A DNA stretch of 64,000 nucleotides from assembly GCA_002794785.1 (NCBI GenBank), contig NBBA01000022.1, positions 434,001-498,000 on the forward strand, given 5' to 3'. The DNA comes from Coniferiporia sulphurascens (taxonomy: Eukaryota; Basidiomycota; Agaricomycetes; Hymenochaetales; Hymenochaetaceae). Of the stretch, positions 1 through 11,819 are shown piece by piece. Numbering within the stretch: position 1 is the stretch's first letter; each line of letters starts with the position of its first letter. The notes below the pieces were generated by a model. The model made no database searches. It saw nothing but the letters and a program-made list of their open reading frames with translations, and was not told the origin of the DNA. A program made the translations under genes and the position numbers.

Positions 1-1314
1 GGGGATATATTGAGTATGGACGGGTTAACGGTGAACTATGCTACGACACTGAACAGGAATGGATCCGTCCTTACACTTGTTTGTCCGACCCATAGGAAAC
101 CTTGCATTGTCTCGGGCAATTGGCGACTTCGAATTCAAAAAGAATGTCGCGCTCGCACCGGAGGATCAGATTATAACGGCCAACCCAGATGTTACGGAGC
201 ACCAACTTACAGAGGAGGATGAGTTCCTTATCCTTGCATGCGATGGTACACATCGGTCCCAAGCACCCACGATTATACGCTTACATTCCTTCCCTTAGGT
301 ATTTGGGATTGTTTATCCTCACAGCAGGTCGTCGACATTGTCCGTCTACAGATCTCGCAACGCAAGGAACTCTCTGAAATCTCCGAGTTTATCTGCGACC
401 ACTGCTTGGCACCAGACACAACTTCAGGTGCAGGTGTCGGCTGTGACAACATGACGATTCTCATCATTGCCTTACTCAACGGTCGTACTAAAGAACAATG
501 GTATGATTGGATTGCGGACCGTGTCAAACAGGGTTATGGCTACAGTACGCCTTCGGAAGTGCCGCAACTTTACTCCCCAAGTCGGGTCAACGCTTATCGT
601 ATGCGCCGACAGGCGCAAGAAGAACGCATGGAGCGCGACCGCGCAGATGCCGGTCGGTTTAACGGGAATGGCATAGATGGCAGCACCGGTGGAGTCTTTG
701 GAGGCCGCGGCGTGGGAGGAGCGACCAGCGCTCTTGGGATTGCGCGAGCTATGCTCGGAGCGGGAATAGGGTTCCATCCGAGTACTGGAATGGACGATGG
801 CACAACAATGTTCGCCAATGATGATTCGGACGACGAAGAGAGCGAGGAGGATATTGAGATGGGGAATGCCGGCAGCAGTACGGATGGTCCCCAGGCGTTC
901 CTTTCATCATTGAGTCTTCGGCAGCCCTCTTCAGACGTGACGAAAAGTTTAAAGGCGCAGCTGGACGAGCTCGACATGCATGACTCTGGGTCGCGTATCG
1001 AAGAATTAAGCGACGATGAAGGGGATGAAGCTACAACTGGAAGGGGTCACGATGAAGATCAGATGATGAGCGATCCCGGAGACGAAGCGCTGCAAGCTTT
1101 TGGGGCGCAAGGCAAGACACCAGGATCTGTGCAACATACAACCAACGGGCTATCTGCAGAGTCGTCAGGGGAAGCGCCGCCACCGCCTACACCGCTTGTA
1201 AATGGTGACATTAAAGTAAAGCAGCTGAGCCCCTCGCCGGGTGGGGACGAGGCATCTCCCGCCGTAAAGGCCGAAGGTCTCATGGACGGCAGCGAGGGTC
1301 CGATTAAAGGCTAG
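1..1314 (+). CDS. PTC2: PP2C-type protein phosphatase Ptc2/3, 3' part
   Basis: Mn/Mg-dependent Ser/Thr phosphatase of the PP2C family, cut by the left edge. Exons are <3-30, 96-245 and 299-1314; both introns (65 and 53 bases) are GT-AG. The spliced frame reads [20 protein letters not shown], then ACDGIWD, then CDNMT, which are conserved PP2C blocks carrying metal-binding aspartates, and continues with the [12 protein letters not shown] stretch typical of yeast Ptc2/Ptc3. These family members switch off MAP-kinase and DNA-checkpoint signalling. After about residue 200 of the visible part the protein becomes acidic, Ser- and Pro-rich (for example a [15 protein letters not shown] stretch), likely a disordered regulatory tail. 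The N-terminal third lies outside the window. The gene converges on NUDCD1. Family is certain; the Ptc2/3 subgroup is an inference from the conserved tail of the domain. Confidence 0.92.
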
Positions 1315-1743
1315 TAGATCGTCCACTCACAGCATTAATCCTCAAGCGAGGTATCAACGTTTGTTTTCATATCGACATGGATCAAAGACATGTCCTGTTG
1401 TGGCACTTATTCCCTGTTGTATTCCTTTTCTATTTACTTTCGCTCTAAGGTATTGTGTGGTCCCTAATCACGTACTGTGTTGGTTCCTAACTTCCCCATT
1501 CTCATGATATGTATGTACGAGCACGCAGTGCATCCGTGTGTTGCCACCTTACCTTGCCCGACAAATAGGGGTGCAATCCTCTGTATCATTTCTCTAAAGT
1601 ACTCATTCATGGGACTGTAAAAAGTCTGCAATGTCGTTGTATACTTGACTCGAATTTTTCTCTACAACTCGCATCTTTCATTTGTCTGCGTGACACAATG
1701 GATAAAGCTACACGGATGAGTCGTATATCTGAGTGCGTCCTCG
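1315..1743. other. 3'-3' intergenic gap
   Basis: This stretch separates two convergent genes and probably holds both 3' UTRs. It is T-rich with no recognisable coding block; the short ORFs here have no family signature. Confidence 0.5.
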
Positions 1744-3706
1744 TCAAGATAATTCCCTTACAATCACCATTTCCTTTTCGCAAAGACACAACAGAACAGG
1801 GCCACCGCCGGCCCTTTTTACAGCCCCGACTCCAAGCAACGCGCCCATACTGCCACCGCTGACTTTCAAGATGGCCTGTTTCGCCCAGACGTTCTTGTCT
1901 TTCACGCCTCGGTAGATGTATACATTACCTCCTCCGACGCCCGTCCCACTCTCAAAAGCGAGCTCAGATTCGGATGAAACATGGAACCTGAAACGTGTGT
2001 CCCGTTTTGATGCAAGTACGAACGCCAGTGCTGGGTACGTAGAAACGTGCTCCCATTTTCCCGGTGGAGCTGCGGCCGCAGGAGGAGGTAGGGCAAACAA
2101 CAGCCCGTCAATATCGCTGCGCATTACCAACGAGGGCCTGTCCTCCTCAAGACCAGGAAGAGGGGTCGATAGGAGGTAAGATACACTGTTCTCCTCAATC
2201 ACCCAGCTGGGAACTGCGCCATCAGCGCTGAGCCATGTTACCGCAACGCGCCGTCCGACCGAACTATCAACGGTATCGTCAAGTTCACCCTCCGCGAGGC
2301 TAGGCACGCCCTGTCCAAGCCCAAGCCCACTCATATCGTCGCCCGTTTGCAGTGCACTCGTGTACTTCTCAAGAGCCTCCCGGATATGGTACAGTTCAGA
2401 CGGATCGAGCGTCTCAGGTACTTCTTGAACGGCCGGATCCGTCCCTGCAGAGGCAAAAACATGCGACCAACGTGTCCCCTCGTGCTGCTTGTCGAGATGA
2501 AGAGTGAGTAGTCCGACACGGCTGTCTGCCTCGCGGTCCCATGTCCAAAAGCTTGACGAAGGACTGATAGCGTCCCAGAGCTCCTTCAGAGAATATCGTG
2601 GGAGGTCTACTGAAGTAGGGGGTTCGTGTTTGATGAGGAGAGAAAGCGTCTTGGCAGTAAGCGTCACCTTGATAGCGGATTTGGGGACATCAGATGAGAG
2701 GGGGAATGCTACCGTAACAGAGTCTGAAGTTTGTGTCCATGAATACGGAGGTAATTTTAGTGGCGCATCCGATAAGATTTCTCCAGCACGAGGTACAGGG
2801 GCCAGCTCATCTTTCGTGGGTTCATATGATGGTGGCTTTGGAGAGTCTACCTGTCTGTATAGCGAACTTCCAAGAATGAAGAATGCCCCTCGGCCCTCAT
2901 CAAACCTAACGTATATCGGGACATCGTCTCCTCTGCCACGCCAAACCGCGACTAAGGGCAAGGGCTCGTTTGGGTTCGGGGTATCGAGGGGGATTGAAAC
3001 ATTCCAGATATCGAACTGCGGCGTGCTAGTCTTAGTGCGCTGATCGTGAGCAGTTGGGATGCCGGCTTTGCCTATATGCCGACAGGAGAGTATGCACGAA
3101 ACACTGTTTCGACTCTGGTCCAAATGAGCTGCATGAATCCGAAAGGGTACGTTAAGCGCGGCTCCATCTTCGCTTGGCAGGCAATAGATAGCTGAAATGG
3201 CATCATTTTCGCCATTGTTTTTGAGAACGTACAGCAGCCCAATACCGTCGGAGACGAGCCACGAAGCCTTTGATGGGGGCACGGCTGATGGGTATTCTCT
3301 GTGTAGGTTTTCTACAAGCTCGGTGCTCTGTATTGGCTTTGGGAGTTCACAGATGATCGCAAACTCTGGTACCAAGTCCTGCATTTCTAGTTTAGCTTCG
3401 CGAAGAACCAAGAAAAATATGTATGAGCATATTCACTGCATTGACAACCACTTGTACAACGTTGAGTTCGTCGTCTATGTATAGCGCCGACTGTCCATCG
3501 TGTGCGATAGCCAAGTGGTTATGTGTGATACGAGACTGGACCTCTTCAAAGGAAAGTGGCGTTTTCACGCGGCCTGAGACGTTGGTTTGTGTCGGATGCG
3601 CGCTCAGAGGAAAACTAGCGACCAAATCGTCCTGGTCGAGCAGTGCGAGCTTGTAACCTTCGAACTTGGGATTCAGCAGACTCCTGTTTTTCGGGAAAAT
3701 AGACAT
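1744..3706 (-). CDS. NUDCD1: NudC domain-containing protein 1 (NUDCD1-like)
   Basis: Two exons, complement(1744-3378, 3437-3706), encode 634 aa; the 58-base intron has a CTAAAC branch-like site. The protein starts MSIFPKNRSLLNPKFEGYKL. An N-terminal beta-rich, propeller-like region is followed in the middle by a CS/p23-like domain (YSWTQTSDSVTVAFPL and the following strands, with a WTWDRE segment) and a helical HIREALEKYTSAL stretch. That order is the layout of NUDCD1, an Hsp90 co-chaperone that helps WD40 and helicase clients fold. I see no transmembrane segment or signal peptide. It converges with the phosphatase gene and lies tail to head with the acidic nuclear protein gene downstream of its promoter. 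The domain assignment is good; the clients in this fungus are unknown. Confidence 0.85.
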
Positions 3707-3936
3707 CGTGTTTGAAACAGTCCAAGGTTACTGTGAAGCACAGTGTTTGGGTACTGCATGTTATGGAGCAGAACGAAGTTGACCAAATCGAGAAGCCACC
3801 AAAAATGCCACTACCGAGGTGACTACACTCCAATAATGATTTAATAAAACAACAAATGGCGACTAATACATCCGAATTCAACGCTACAGAAAGGAGAAGC
3901 AAACAATGAAAGAAAGCGCAAATAATAGTCTGAGGT

Positions 3937-6900
3937 TTAGCGGGACTCTTTCCCTCGACGTACATAGTGTGTGTTTTCTGCTATACCTGAAGTCCGCGAA
4001 CCAGCGCGTCTGTATCCGGACCTTACCGCCATTTGCGGCCCTGCATCATTGTGGGTAGGTAGTGAAGCGACGGAACTTCCGCGCGTGCCAGGAGGACCAG
4101 GAGTCTCGGCACGCATGTCTAGCCGTGAACGTGGCACTCGAACGGGTTTAGAATGTTGATCTTGGTCATCGTCACTGACTGGATCTTCATCAGGATCCTC
4201 TGTTCTAGACGTCTGCAACATGTTATCGTCCACGACATCCTCGATGAGGTATGCCTCGGGGGATGAGAACGAAACACGACGCCGGAGACGAGATGTGCTG
4301 CGCGACAGCCCGCGGATCGCTGACTTCAGCCGAACAGTGCTTGTCCGAGAAACTGATCTCGACCGACCACGAGAGAGCTCCTCCGCATGTTGCTTTATTG
4401 GCGATGAAGGGGGGCTGTCTGAATAATCGGATCCCACAGGCGATGATGTTGGTGGTGCAGAGGCCGCGGATTGTGGTGTCTGAACGTCCTCTCGGGCACG
4501 ATGCCGGGGTGTGTACGGTGGCCATGCACGATGAGGATGTCCTGATATTTGCGCAGACGACGGTGCCAGCGGAAGACCCGATCCTTGCGGCGGCAAGGGT
4601 GGGAAGGGGTATGTTCCACCCATAAGAATAGATAGGCTCTGAAGAGCCTGAGCTAAATGATACTGAGTGTTCGAGTCTTGGAAATTGCGGAGGGGACCGG
4701 GTAAGTGGTGTTGAGGGTAAGGTGGTAGATACTGGTCCCCTTGAGGATCACGAAACTCAGACGAAGAAGCATACACAGTCGGGGGAGGAGGTTGTGGATG
4801 TGAATAATCGTGAGGCGATAGATAAGCATCGCCACGCTCATTCGCTGCGGGGCGGGAACGAGAGCGTGAACGACGACGGCTGGAAGCCCGCGACTCAGGA
4901 ACGGCATTTCGCCCGTCTGAAATCGAACGGACTCAGCCAACTGCTCCGACATAAGCAAATCGCGGCACATACCGCGCGTGCCATCGTTCCCTCGGGAGGT
5001 ATATGGACGTACTGGAAGACCTTTGGTTGGAGGCGAATTATATTTTTTAACGAACCCTCGATTATTGCTTTGTCCGCTTTGCTCTACAGTTGGCGACGAG
5101 GCACGTCTACGTTTTTTGCTATTCATAAACGAACCGCTCGTCCTCTCCGATTGTTCGTCCTGAGAGTGATCGGACAAATCAATTACAGTATTAGTAACAT
5201 GTGTTTCCGCCGGTATAGACTTTGACTTTCGACGAGCACCGTTGTCTTGAGTATGGTCATCCGTTTCAAGCGCTTTCGCTTTGCCTTTGCCTTTAGCTAT
5301 CCTCCGTTGTACGAAGGCATCAGGTTCCTCGGATGGATGGTCAGTAATATCGTTGTATTCTGTCCTGGGATAAGGGGCAGCCCTTGGTACCGGATGGGTA
5401 GGAACATTTATAATTACTTCCGGGACAAGTCTGTATTTCTTGGCCGAACTTGCTGGAGGTTTCAGGGACCGACTTCGGGGAGCTTGATCCTGCCTTCCAA
5501 CTGGATGCGATGAGAGAGGCGTGGCGTTTTCACCTTTGGAATGGGAGTCTTCAGATGCCGTTGAAGTAATCCTAAGCGGTGTTTTCTTTGACCTAGCGGG
5601 TTTCTCTTGTTTTCTACGGGAGTAAGTCACTACGGGTTTACTCTGACGTACTCCCGGTCCGAATGACGAGGAACGTGGGGGTGTTTGAAGTTGAAGCACA
5701 GGCGAGGTTGACGAGATAGGTTTGAATGCCGCCCGATCGTCGTGACCCCGGTTGGCCATTTCCTTCTTCTGATGCTCGGTTCCTGGCTTGTCCCCAATCA
5801 CCTTAGACGATTCTAACGTTGGCGCCGGCGTGCGCTCCTCGGAATTATCAAGCTGCTCCACTTCTGGAGTCCCATCGCTGAAGTCGTCTGCACTGAAGTC
5901 ACCCACAGAATAAATCGTGTTTCCTTCGTCCTGCTCCCACCCACCCAGCTCGTCTTCGGATCCGCCATCTTGTACGGGTGAAAAAGGGTCTTCCGTGACA
6001 ACCTGCAAATTATCGCCACCGTCTTTTGTACGCACAGGTGTATCTTCGACCTCGCTCGACTCTTCTGCTTCATCGTCTTCTTCATCCTTATCAGTAAACC
6101 CGATAATGTCGAACTCTGGCGACCCTGACGGTATAGACATGCTCCGATAATCCCTACGTTCGCTATTGCCACCATCTTCATCGTGAACGCTCTCATCATG
6201 GAAATCCCCTCCCTCAGGGACACCAGCGTCGGGTACATCGTCATCGTCAATTTCAACGACGGAATTAGAGCTGACGGTGCTACCCTCGAGACTTTGCTGA
6301 TCCTCCTCGTCTTCATCCTTTCGTCTTTCGCTCATCCTGTCGTTATCACTGCCTTCTTCGTCTTCGTCCGGATCACCAAACCTCTCCTTTCTTGCTCTTT
6401 CAGCTTCTAAAAACTCTGCCAGATCAGCTGCATCAGCAGGATCTATCTCACGAACGGGTGGGAGACGCTTCGGATGCCTTGCGAGTTCCAAGTTGTCCTC
6501 TCCATCCGTCCCAGAGCACAGAACGTTTTCCGAGATCTCGCTAAATGCATCGAGTTCGTCAGGTTCGTCATCTACCGCAGTAAGTGGCTCCTCTTCGCCT
6601 TGGCGCTCCTCGCGTTCATGCTGGTCGGCGAAACAGCCAATTGTGTACATGTCACCGGAAGAGCTTAAGACACCATAATCCTTGATTATAGTCTCATTCT
6701 CCAAGTCGACGATGTCATCCTCATCGAGCCGTCTGGCGTATTTTGCGGCGAGGCTAGACCACACGTTAAGAACCTTGAACGAGCTCGCGCGCCGTGCCGA
6801 ATCCAAATCTTCGTCGGGGTCGAGCGGGGCGTCCAAGCGGGAAAAAGAAGGAGGTGGCACAGACGAAGAGGAAGTAGACCCAATAGAGTAGCTACGCGCA

Positions 6901-7094
6901 CCAGGACCAAGCAAAGAGGGTGTCCGCGATACTCTGCGTTTCTTTGTAGGAGAGGAACCATCGGCCTGACGCCCGTATGGACGTTGGACGGGGGGTGAGG
7001 CGGAAGGCGTCATTAGCGGCACACGTAAGGGAGGCACCGGCGGCGGGCGCATCGAAGAGGCTCGCGAAGACATACCGGGAGTATCGTTGCCCAT
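3937..7094 (-). CDS. Acidic disordered nuclear protein with an Scm3/HJURP-like motif
   Basis: Exons complement(3937-4916, 4973-7094) give 1033 aa. The 56-base intron joins TR|DGRNAVPESRASSRRRSRSR in frame, so the two long ORFs here are one gene. The ATG at 7094 is chosen because upstream in-frame codons are only GTG and the promoter shared with the next gene lies just beyond. Seen: a basic KKRRVSR segment near residue 51, a single well-ordered block at about residues 105-146 (VLNVWSSLAAKYARRLDEDD, then IVDL, IIKD and GVL), long Asp/Glu/Ser tracts, several basic RK patches, an SR-rich stretch and a second RLRRRVSFSS patch near the C terminus. The ordered block resembles the W-KY-D-(I/V)DL-I-D-G-L pattern of fungal Scm3/HJURP CENP-A chaperones. 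That match is from memory and is an inference; otherwise the protein is uncharacterised. Confidence 0.7.
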
Positions 7095-7239
7095 CGTCGA
7101 GGACGGCAAGGACGGCGTGAACGGCCGTCGGGTGCTGAACAGCGAACCTTTGTACACCGTGAGAGCGTATGTACATATAAGGTTTAAATACTCGCGGTAA
7201 ACAAAAAAATCGTATTCAGGTTGCACGAGTCAGATCGCG
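7095..7239. promoter_or_regulatory. Bidirectional promoter, Scm3-like / Arc1-like
   Basis: Only 145 bases separate the two divergent start codons. An AT-rich CATATAAGG element at about 7174-7182 is a possible TATA-like site for the rightward gene. Both transcripts must start in this short stretch. Confidence 0.6.
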
Positions 7240-8958
7240 ATGATTCGGGGTCTGTCCTTGCTTAGACTTACCGTACGCACCTTCAATCGTAGACATATGG
7301 CCTCCAACGCTGCAGCAACCAGCCTACCGTCGCCCTTGCGCGAACTGGTCCTCGCTGCTGCACAGCGTGATGAGGACTACGGCGCGTCCGACAAAGACAA
7401 AACCGACGTGCCAGACTGGATCTCGAAGGTGGCCAAGGGTGAAATCGGCCAACCGTCCACCGTCAAGGTCTGCTTCAAAAAAAATATGGAAATCGACGAT
7501 TGCATTTGACGATCTACCACAAAGGAACTAGATGCTACGCTAACGCCAAAGACATACCTGGTTAGCAATTACCTTACCGCCGCAGATGTCGCTGTCTACG
7601 GTGCCCTTCATCCCACCCTCGTACGTTGTGAATTTGAAACACCCCGTATATGCTCAGTTTTCCTCGTGCAATCAGTCCCAGCTGCAGCCGACTCAGTACT
7701 ACTCACATCCTGCTCTCACTCGCTACTTCGATCATATTCAATCGCGTCCGGCGGTTCGCAATGCCGCGGATGCCCTCTCCCCCGCGTTCTCTCTTGTTTC
7801 GTTCGATCTTGACAATATGCCAACGTCAGAACGCAAGCCGGACCCACCGAAAAAGAAGGAAAAGGCACCGAAAATTCCTGGCGCCGCTCCCGTTGTCGTA
7901 GCCGCCGAAGCGACGCCGAAGGAGACCAAAGGAAGCAATTCTGGTGCAGCCTCGGCTGCTAAGGAAGGTGCACCCAAGAAAGAGAAGAAGGAGAAAAAGG
8001 AGCCGAAGGAAAAGGCCGCCACTCCTGAAGGAGGTGCTGGGAAAAAGGCAGGTGGAAAGAACGCACCCGCCGCAGAAGAGTCTGGGGAACCCGTGCCGTC
8101 CATGATCGATCTTCGGGTAGGGCATATTATCGACAGTAAGTCTAACCTGCTAATAGCGTTCTTAAACTCATCTTAGTTGCACAGTCAAGAAACACCCCGA
8201 TGCGGACGGTCTTTATATTGAAGTGTGTAATATCCATCGACGTTTCACAAGAAGCTGTTCCAGTAGCTGACTGGGGTTCATAGCAAATCGACATTGGTGA
8301 GGAAACAGGCCCGCGGACTGTAGTCTCTGGTTTGGTACATTACATCCCCATTGAGGAAATGCGGGATAAGTATCTCATTGCCGTGGTACGTAAGGTTAAT
8401 ACAGCACGCTTCTACCATGCAACTCACGATTGTCTATAAGTGCAATCTTAAACCCGCCAACATGCGTGGAGTGAAAAGCTTTGCGATGGTCCTTTGTGTA
8501 AGCCGTCTCGAAGTCCAAACTATAAATCTGGCAGTCTTAAATTAAACCTTCTAGGCAACGTCGAAGGACGGGAAGGAGGGCGGCATCGAACTTGTCCAGC
8601 CTCCGCCCGGGTCAAAGCCTGGCGATCGTGTGTATTTTGAAGGGGAGACATACGAGAGTGCGTTGTTACCAGGTGAAACACAGCGAAAATGACTTACATG
8701 GCACTGCTTAGACGCGACGCCCCTTTCTCAACTCAACCCCAAAAAGAAAATCTTCGAGACCATACAGCCCGGTAAGCAATCGCCTCATGGCATGCGCCAA
8801 TTAAATTCAGTTCTCTCTCACACACCCGTTTAGGCTTCACGACTCTTGAGACACGCGAGGCGGCATGGGTGGACCCTGCAACAAAAACCGTCCATAAGAT
8901 TCGGACCGCCAATGGCTTCTGCCTTGCACCTACACTAGTGGGAGCATCGCTTTCATGA
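7240..8958 (+). CDS. ARC1: Arc1/AIMP1-like tRNA-binding synthetase cofactor
   Basis: Nine exons (7240-7467, 7525-7620, 7676-8135, 8185-8222, 8284-8385, 8441-8497, 8555-8657, 8712-8771, 8834-8958) encode 422 aa. Domains in order: a GST-C-like N-terminal part (YLVSNYLTAADVAVYGALHP), a Lys/Ala-rich linker (KKEKKEKKEPKEK, about residues 160-230), and a C-terminal EMAP-II/Trbp111 OB fold (MIDLRVGHI, KKHPDADGLYIE, RTVVSGLVHYIPIEEM, NLKPANMRGVKSFAMVL). Yeast Arc1 binds MetRS and GluRS and delivers tRNA in the cytosol. The first ATG gives an Arg-rich, acid-free leader (MIRGLSLLRLTVRTFNRRHM), and an internal ATG at 7297 would remove it, so two forms are possible. All introns are GT-AG. Confidence 0.9.
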
Positions 8959-9401
8959 TCCTTGCATAATACAGTGCCGAACTATCTAGAGAATGTATTT
9001 TGTTGTACTGAATTTGAATGGCTTACATTGATGTCCGCTGGGACGTCATGGAAATCCGTCTTTAACTAGAAGTTCGGTGACACATGTACAAATGTTGTAT
9101 TCCGAAATACCTATTGAATGGGCTTTCTAGAAGTATATTTGAATGTGCGTCTTCCTAGATCGCCAAAACCGTATCTACGCCCCTTATTTTGCGCTTGGGT
9201 TTGAATTCTTTAGTATTTTGTGGCTGTCAGCTATGGCGCGTCATGCATCACATATAATCTTGGTTAAGTCCTTGAAGCTCCCTTTGATGACTGGTATTCC
9301 CCCTTGCTTGGACTCTTAAATAGTGTACACTCTCAACGAGTCCGCGCAATCAGCGCCATGAAGACATGTGCAAGGTGCAGCTGCTGCACATAATTAAGCG
9401 C

Positions 9402-9418
9402 ATGACCGACCCGGCCCG
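9402..9418 (+). promoter_or_regulatory. Conserved GC-rich box upstream of GH28 copy 1
   Basis: The sequence ATGACCGACCCGGCCCG lies about 155 bases before the start codon. The identical 17-mer sits at the matching place in front of the second GH28 gene (22003-22019, opposite strand), in otherwise diverged flanks. It holds CGG/CCG half sites of the sort bound by fungal Zn2Cys6 regulators, which is an inference. Confidence 0.6.
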
Positions 9419-9522
9419 CAACCTCTTCCTTTCCTCTCCTTCTGTGGTGATTTACAAACCCGCTGGGTTCTATCGCAATCCCCGTGATAGTCTATGACTT
9501 CTCATGCTGCCGACAATCCACG

Positions 9523-9530
9523 TATAAAAG
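9523..9530 (+). promoter_or_regulatory. TATA box of GH28 copy 1
   Basis: TATAAAAG lies 43 bases upstream of the ATG. A similar element is placed 40 bases upstream of the second copy. Confidence 0.65.
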
Positions 9531-9572
9531 CAAGGTTCAAATGTGGGGTCGGCTCGCAGAGCACAGGACACT

Positions 9573-11819
9573 ATGTTCAAAAGTGCATGCATTTTCGTCG
9601 CTCTGTTTGCAATCTTCCACGAGGCTGCTGCAAGTACCTGCACGATCTCGCCCCTTGGTCCCGGAAAAGATGACACCGGACAGGTACGGATACGCCTACC
9701 ATTATTGATCAGTGAAAGTAAGTAACAAATCTGAATGTAGGTTCTCGCCGCCATTGGCAAATGCGGAAAGAACGGGAGAACAATTTTACAACCCGGATCA
9801 TACAACATTACAAAGTATGTATAGACAGTAAACGTTATCAACCCAGAAAGGCGACACTGACTTCGGCGCGAGGAAAATGACTTGGAACCTTGAGAATTCC
9901 CAGGTCGACTTGCACGGCGTACTCAACGTGAGCACGGCCGCAGCTCCCAGCTCATGTCATTTCACGTCAAGTAACAAGATGCGCAGTTCGTTCCTGATAT
10001 TCAATATTGGCTAGAAGATGACAGCACCTACCGGGTCGTATACATCCAGGCGAGTGGTACACTCTGAGACTATATTAGGTCGATTGGGCGCATTTTTGTC
10101 TGACTATTACGGAATAGGACCAAGCTTCATGGTTTGTAGTGACCGGAAATGACTTTGTTATCGACGCGCACAACGAGGGCGGGATCGAAGGTAACGGACA
10201 GGTAAACATATATCCTTTTCAATCTACACAGAAGTCTGCTCAACGTTTTTTCATACACGCGCACAGCCATGGTGGGAATACTTCACGAACCACACGCGCG
10301 AGGACGGCGACGGGCGTCCGCTGTCATTGACCCTCCACGAGGTTGATCGCGGCGTTGTGCGCAACTTCCACATACAATCCCCTCCCTTCTGGTGCAACGC
10401 GGTCGCAAACTCACGGAACGTGCTGTACGATGGAATGACTTGCAATGCGACCAACACAAATCCGGACTTCTTCGGGCAGAAGTAAGAGGTTTTAGGTTTC
10501 CTTATTTCCAATCCCGCGAGTTCAACCGTCTTTTGTGGCTGTAGCATTGTGCCGAATACCGACGGTAAGATGAATTGTGTTTTCCCTTACCGTCATTAAA
10601 CCCGGTACGTTGTTCAGGAATAGACACATACCGAAGCGATAGTGTTACTCTGCGAAACTGGGATGTGAGAGATAAAATCGATACAGATTTGATTATTGGC
10701 ACTACTCATATAATATACCCCAGGTCACTTGCGGGGACGATTGTCTCGCAATCAAGGGGGTGAGTGTCAACCAATTCGAATATCCGTTCCTTGATCGCCC
10801 TAACGTGCCTCACAGAATTCCACGAATATCGTGGCGCAAGGTATAACGTGCCGCGGAGGAAACGGAATAGCGTTTGGTTCGCTCGGGCAATATGTGCAAT
10901 TCGTACGTTCAATTTTGACCATTCACCCGCGGATATAGTATTTTAAGCCTGACATCTTGAAGAACGACATTGTGGAGAACGTACTTCTTGAAGACCTCAC
11001 CGTGCGTACTAACCTACCTTCCGGGTAAAATTTGACTTTGTGAATTGCAGATCCTCAGATTCTCCGCATCAACTCAAGTGTACAGCCGGACATGTTCTGG
11101 GGTGTGAGTATAAATATCTTGCCCGTAGCGCTGCTGTTCCCAACGCGGAAAACAGGTATATTTCAAAACGTGGTCAGCCACTGCCGACGGCGTTCCACCG
11201 GCTAACGGTGGTGGCGGTGGAGGTAGGTTTCCGCTCACATGCTCCATATTCTCGCTTGTCTTTGACTCACACAAACACATCCCGCACATATCCATCAAGG
11301 GTTCGTGAAAAACGTCGTTGCAAGACGAGTTTCTCTCTCCAGCGTGGACACGCCGGTTGGGCTGTACCAGTCGTATAACTTATCATCGTAAGCGATTGGA
11401 TATCACTAGTCATCTGAAGGCATTCAATTTTGATCTTACTGCTACAGGGGCGACGTACCCTCGTTCTTGCAGTTCAGCGACCTCTCCTTCGAGGACTGGT
11501 CCGGTACCGCGTCGAGCAATACACGTACGGAAACCATCATCTTCTACAACAAAACCTTCTTACAAAGCTTCGCCTCCCAATTCCAACTCTACAGTCGTAA
11601 ATATAGCGTGTAGCTCCAACGCGCTTTGTCCGAACATCGCGTTCCAAAACTTCAACATCGCGCCTCCGAACGGCACCGCTCCAGAGATCGTCTGCGTCAA
11701 CGTCGTGAGCGAGAGCGGACTTCCAGGTACGGCGATTGCAATCTCACGATTACCAACCAACACTTTCGAACCCCCCTTTTCCTTTTCGGACAGCGTGTAA
11801 CACCACGACTTCGCAATGA
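9573..11819 (+). CDS. Secreted exopolygalacturonase, GH28 (copy 1)
   Basis: Seventeen exons: 9573-9683, 9741-9814, 9873-9927, 9987-10049, 10118-10201, 10267-10481, 10545-10564, 10618-10664, 10724-10759, 10816-10893, 10948-11001, 11059-11103, 11156-11222, 11300-11387, 11448-11524, 11595-11726, 11794-11819; 423 aa. A signal peptide (MFKSACIFVALFAIFHEAAA) is followed by a beta-helix enzyme that removes galacturonic acid from pectin chain ends. Catalytic motifs are present: PNTDG, CGDDCLAIKG, and RGGNGIAFGSLGQY with Asn in place of the endo-enzyme His, as in fungal exo-PGs, plus YFKTW for the RIK region. Intron 4 is GC-AG. A mirror-image paralogue with the same 17 exons lies at 19635-21875. The last exon of 26 bases ends ACNTTTSQ. 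Substrate specificity within exo-acting GH28 is inferred. Confidence 0.93.
10050..10117 (+). other. GC-AG intron in GH28 copy 1
   Basis: The donor reads CAG|GCGAGT and the acceptor ATAG. Only this choice joins VVYIQ to DQASWFVVTG in frame; the paralogue has a GC donor at the same place. Confidence 0.85.

Larger units (their letters stand above)
8959..9572. other. Intergenic region with GH28 promoter
   Basis: No coding signature seen. The right half is the promoter of the first polygalacturonase gene and contains the 17-base conserved box and the TATA element listed separately. Confidence 0.6.

Noticed and set aside
4251..4625. 124-codon plus-strand ORF
   Set aside because: Antisense to exon 2 of the acidic nuclear protein; no motif, product of biased base composition.
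7738..8103. 121-codon minus-strand ORF rich in Phe/Ser
   Set aside because: Shadow of the Lys/Ala-rich linker of the Arc1-like gene.
9815..9872. Apparent frameshift in GH28 copy 1 after YNIT when the first AG acceptors are used
   Set aside because: The acceptor at GCGAG, matched at the same place in copy 2, joins YNIT to KKMTWNL in frame.
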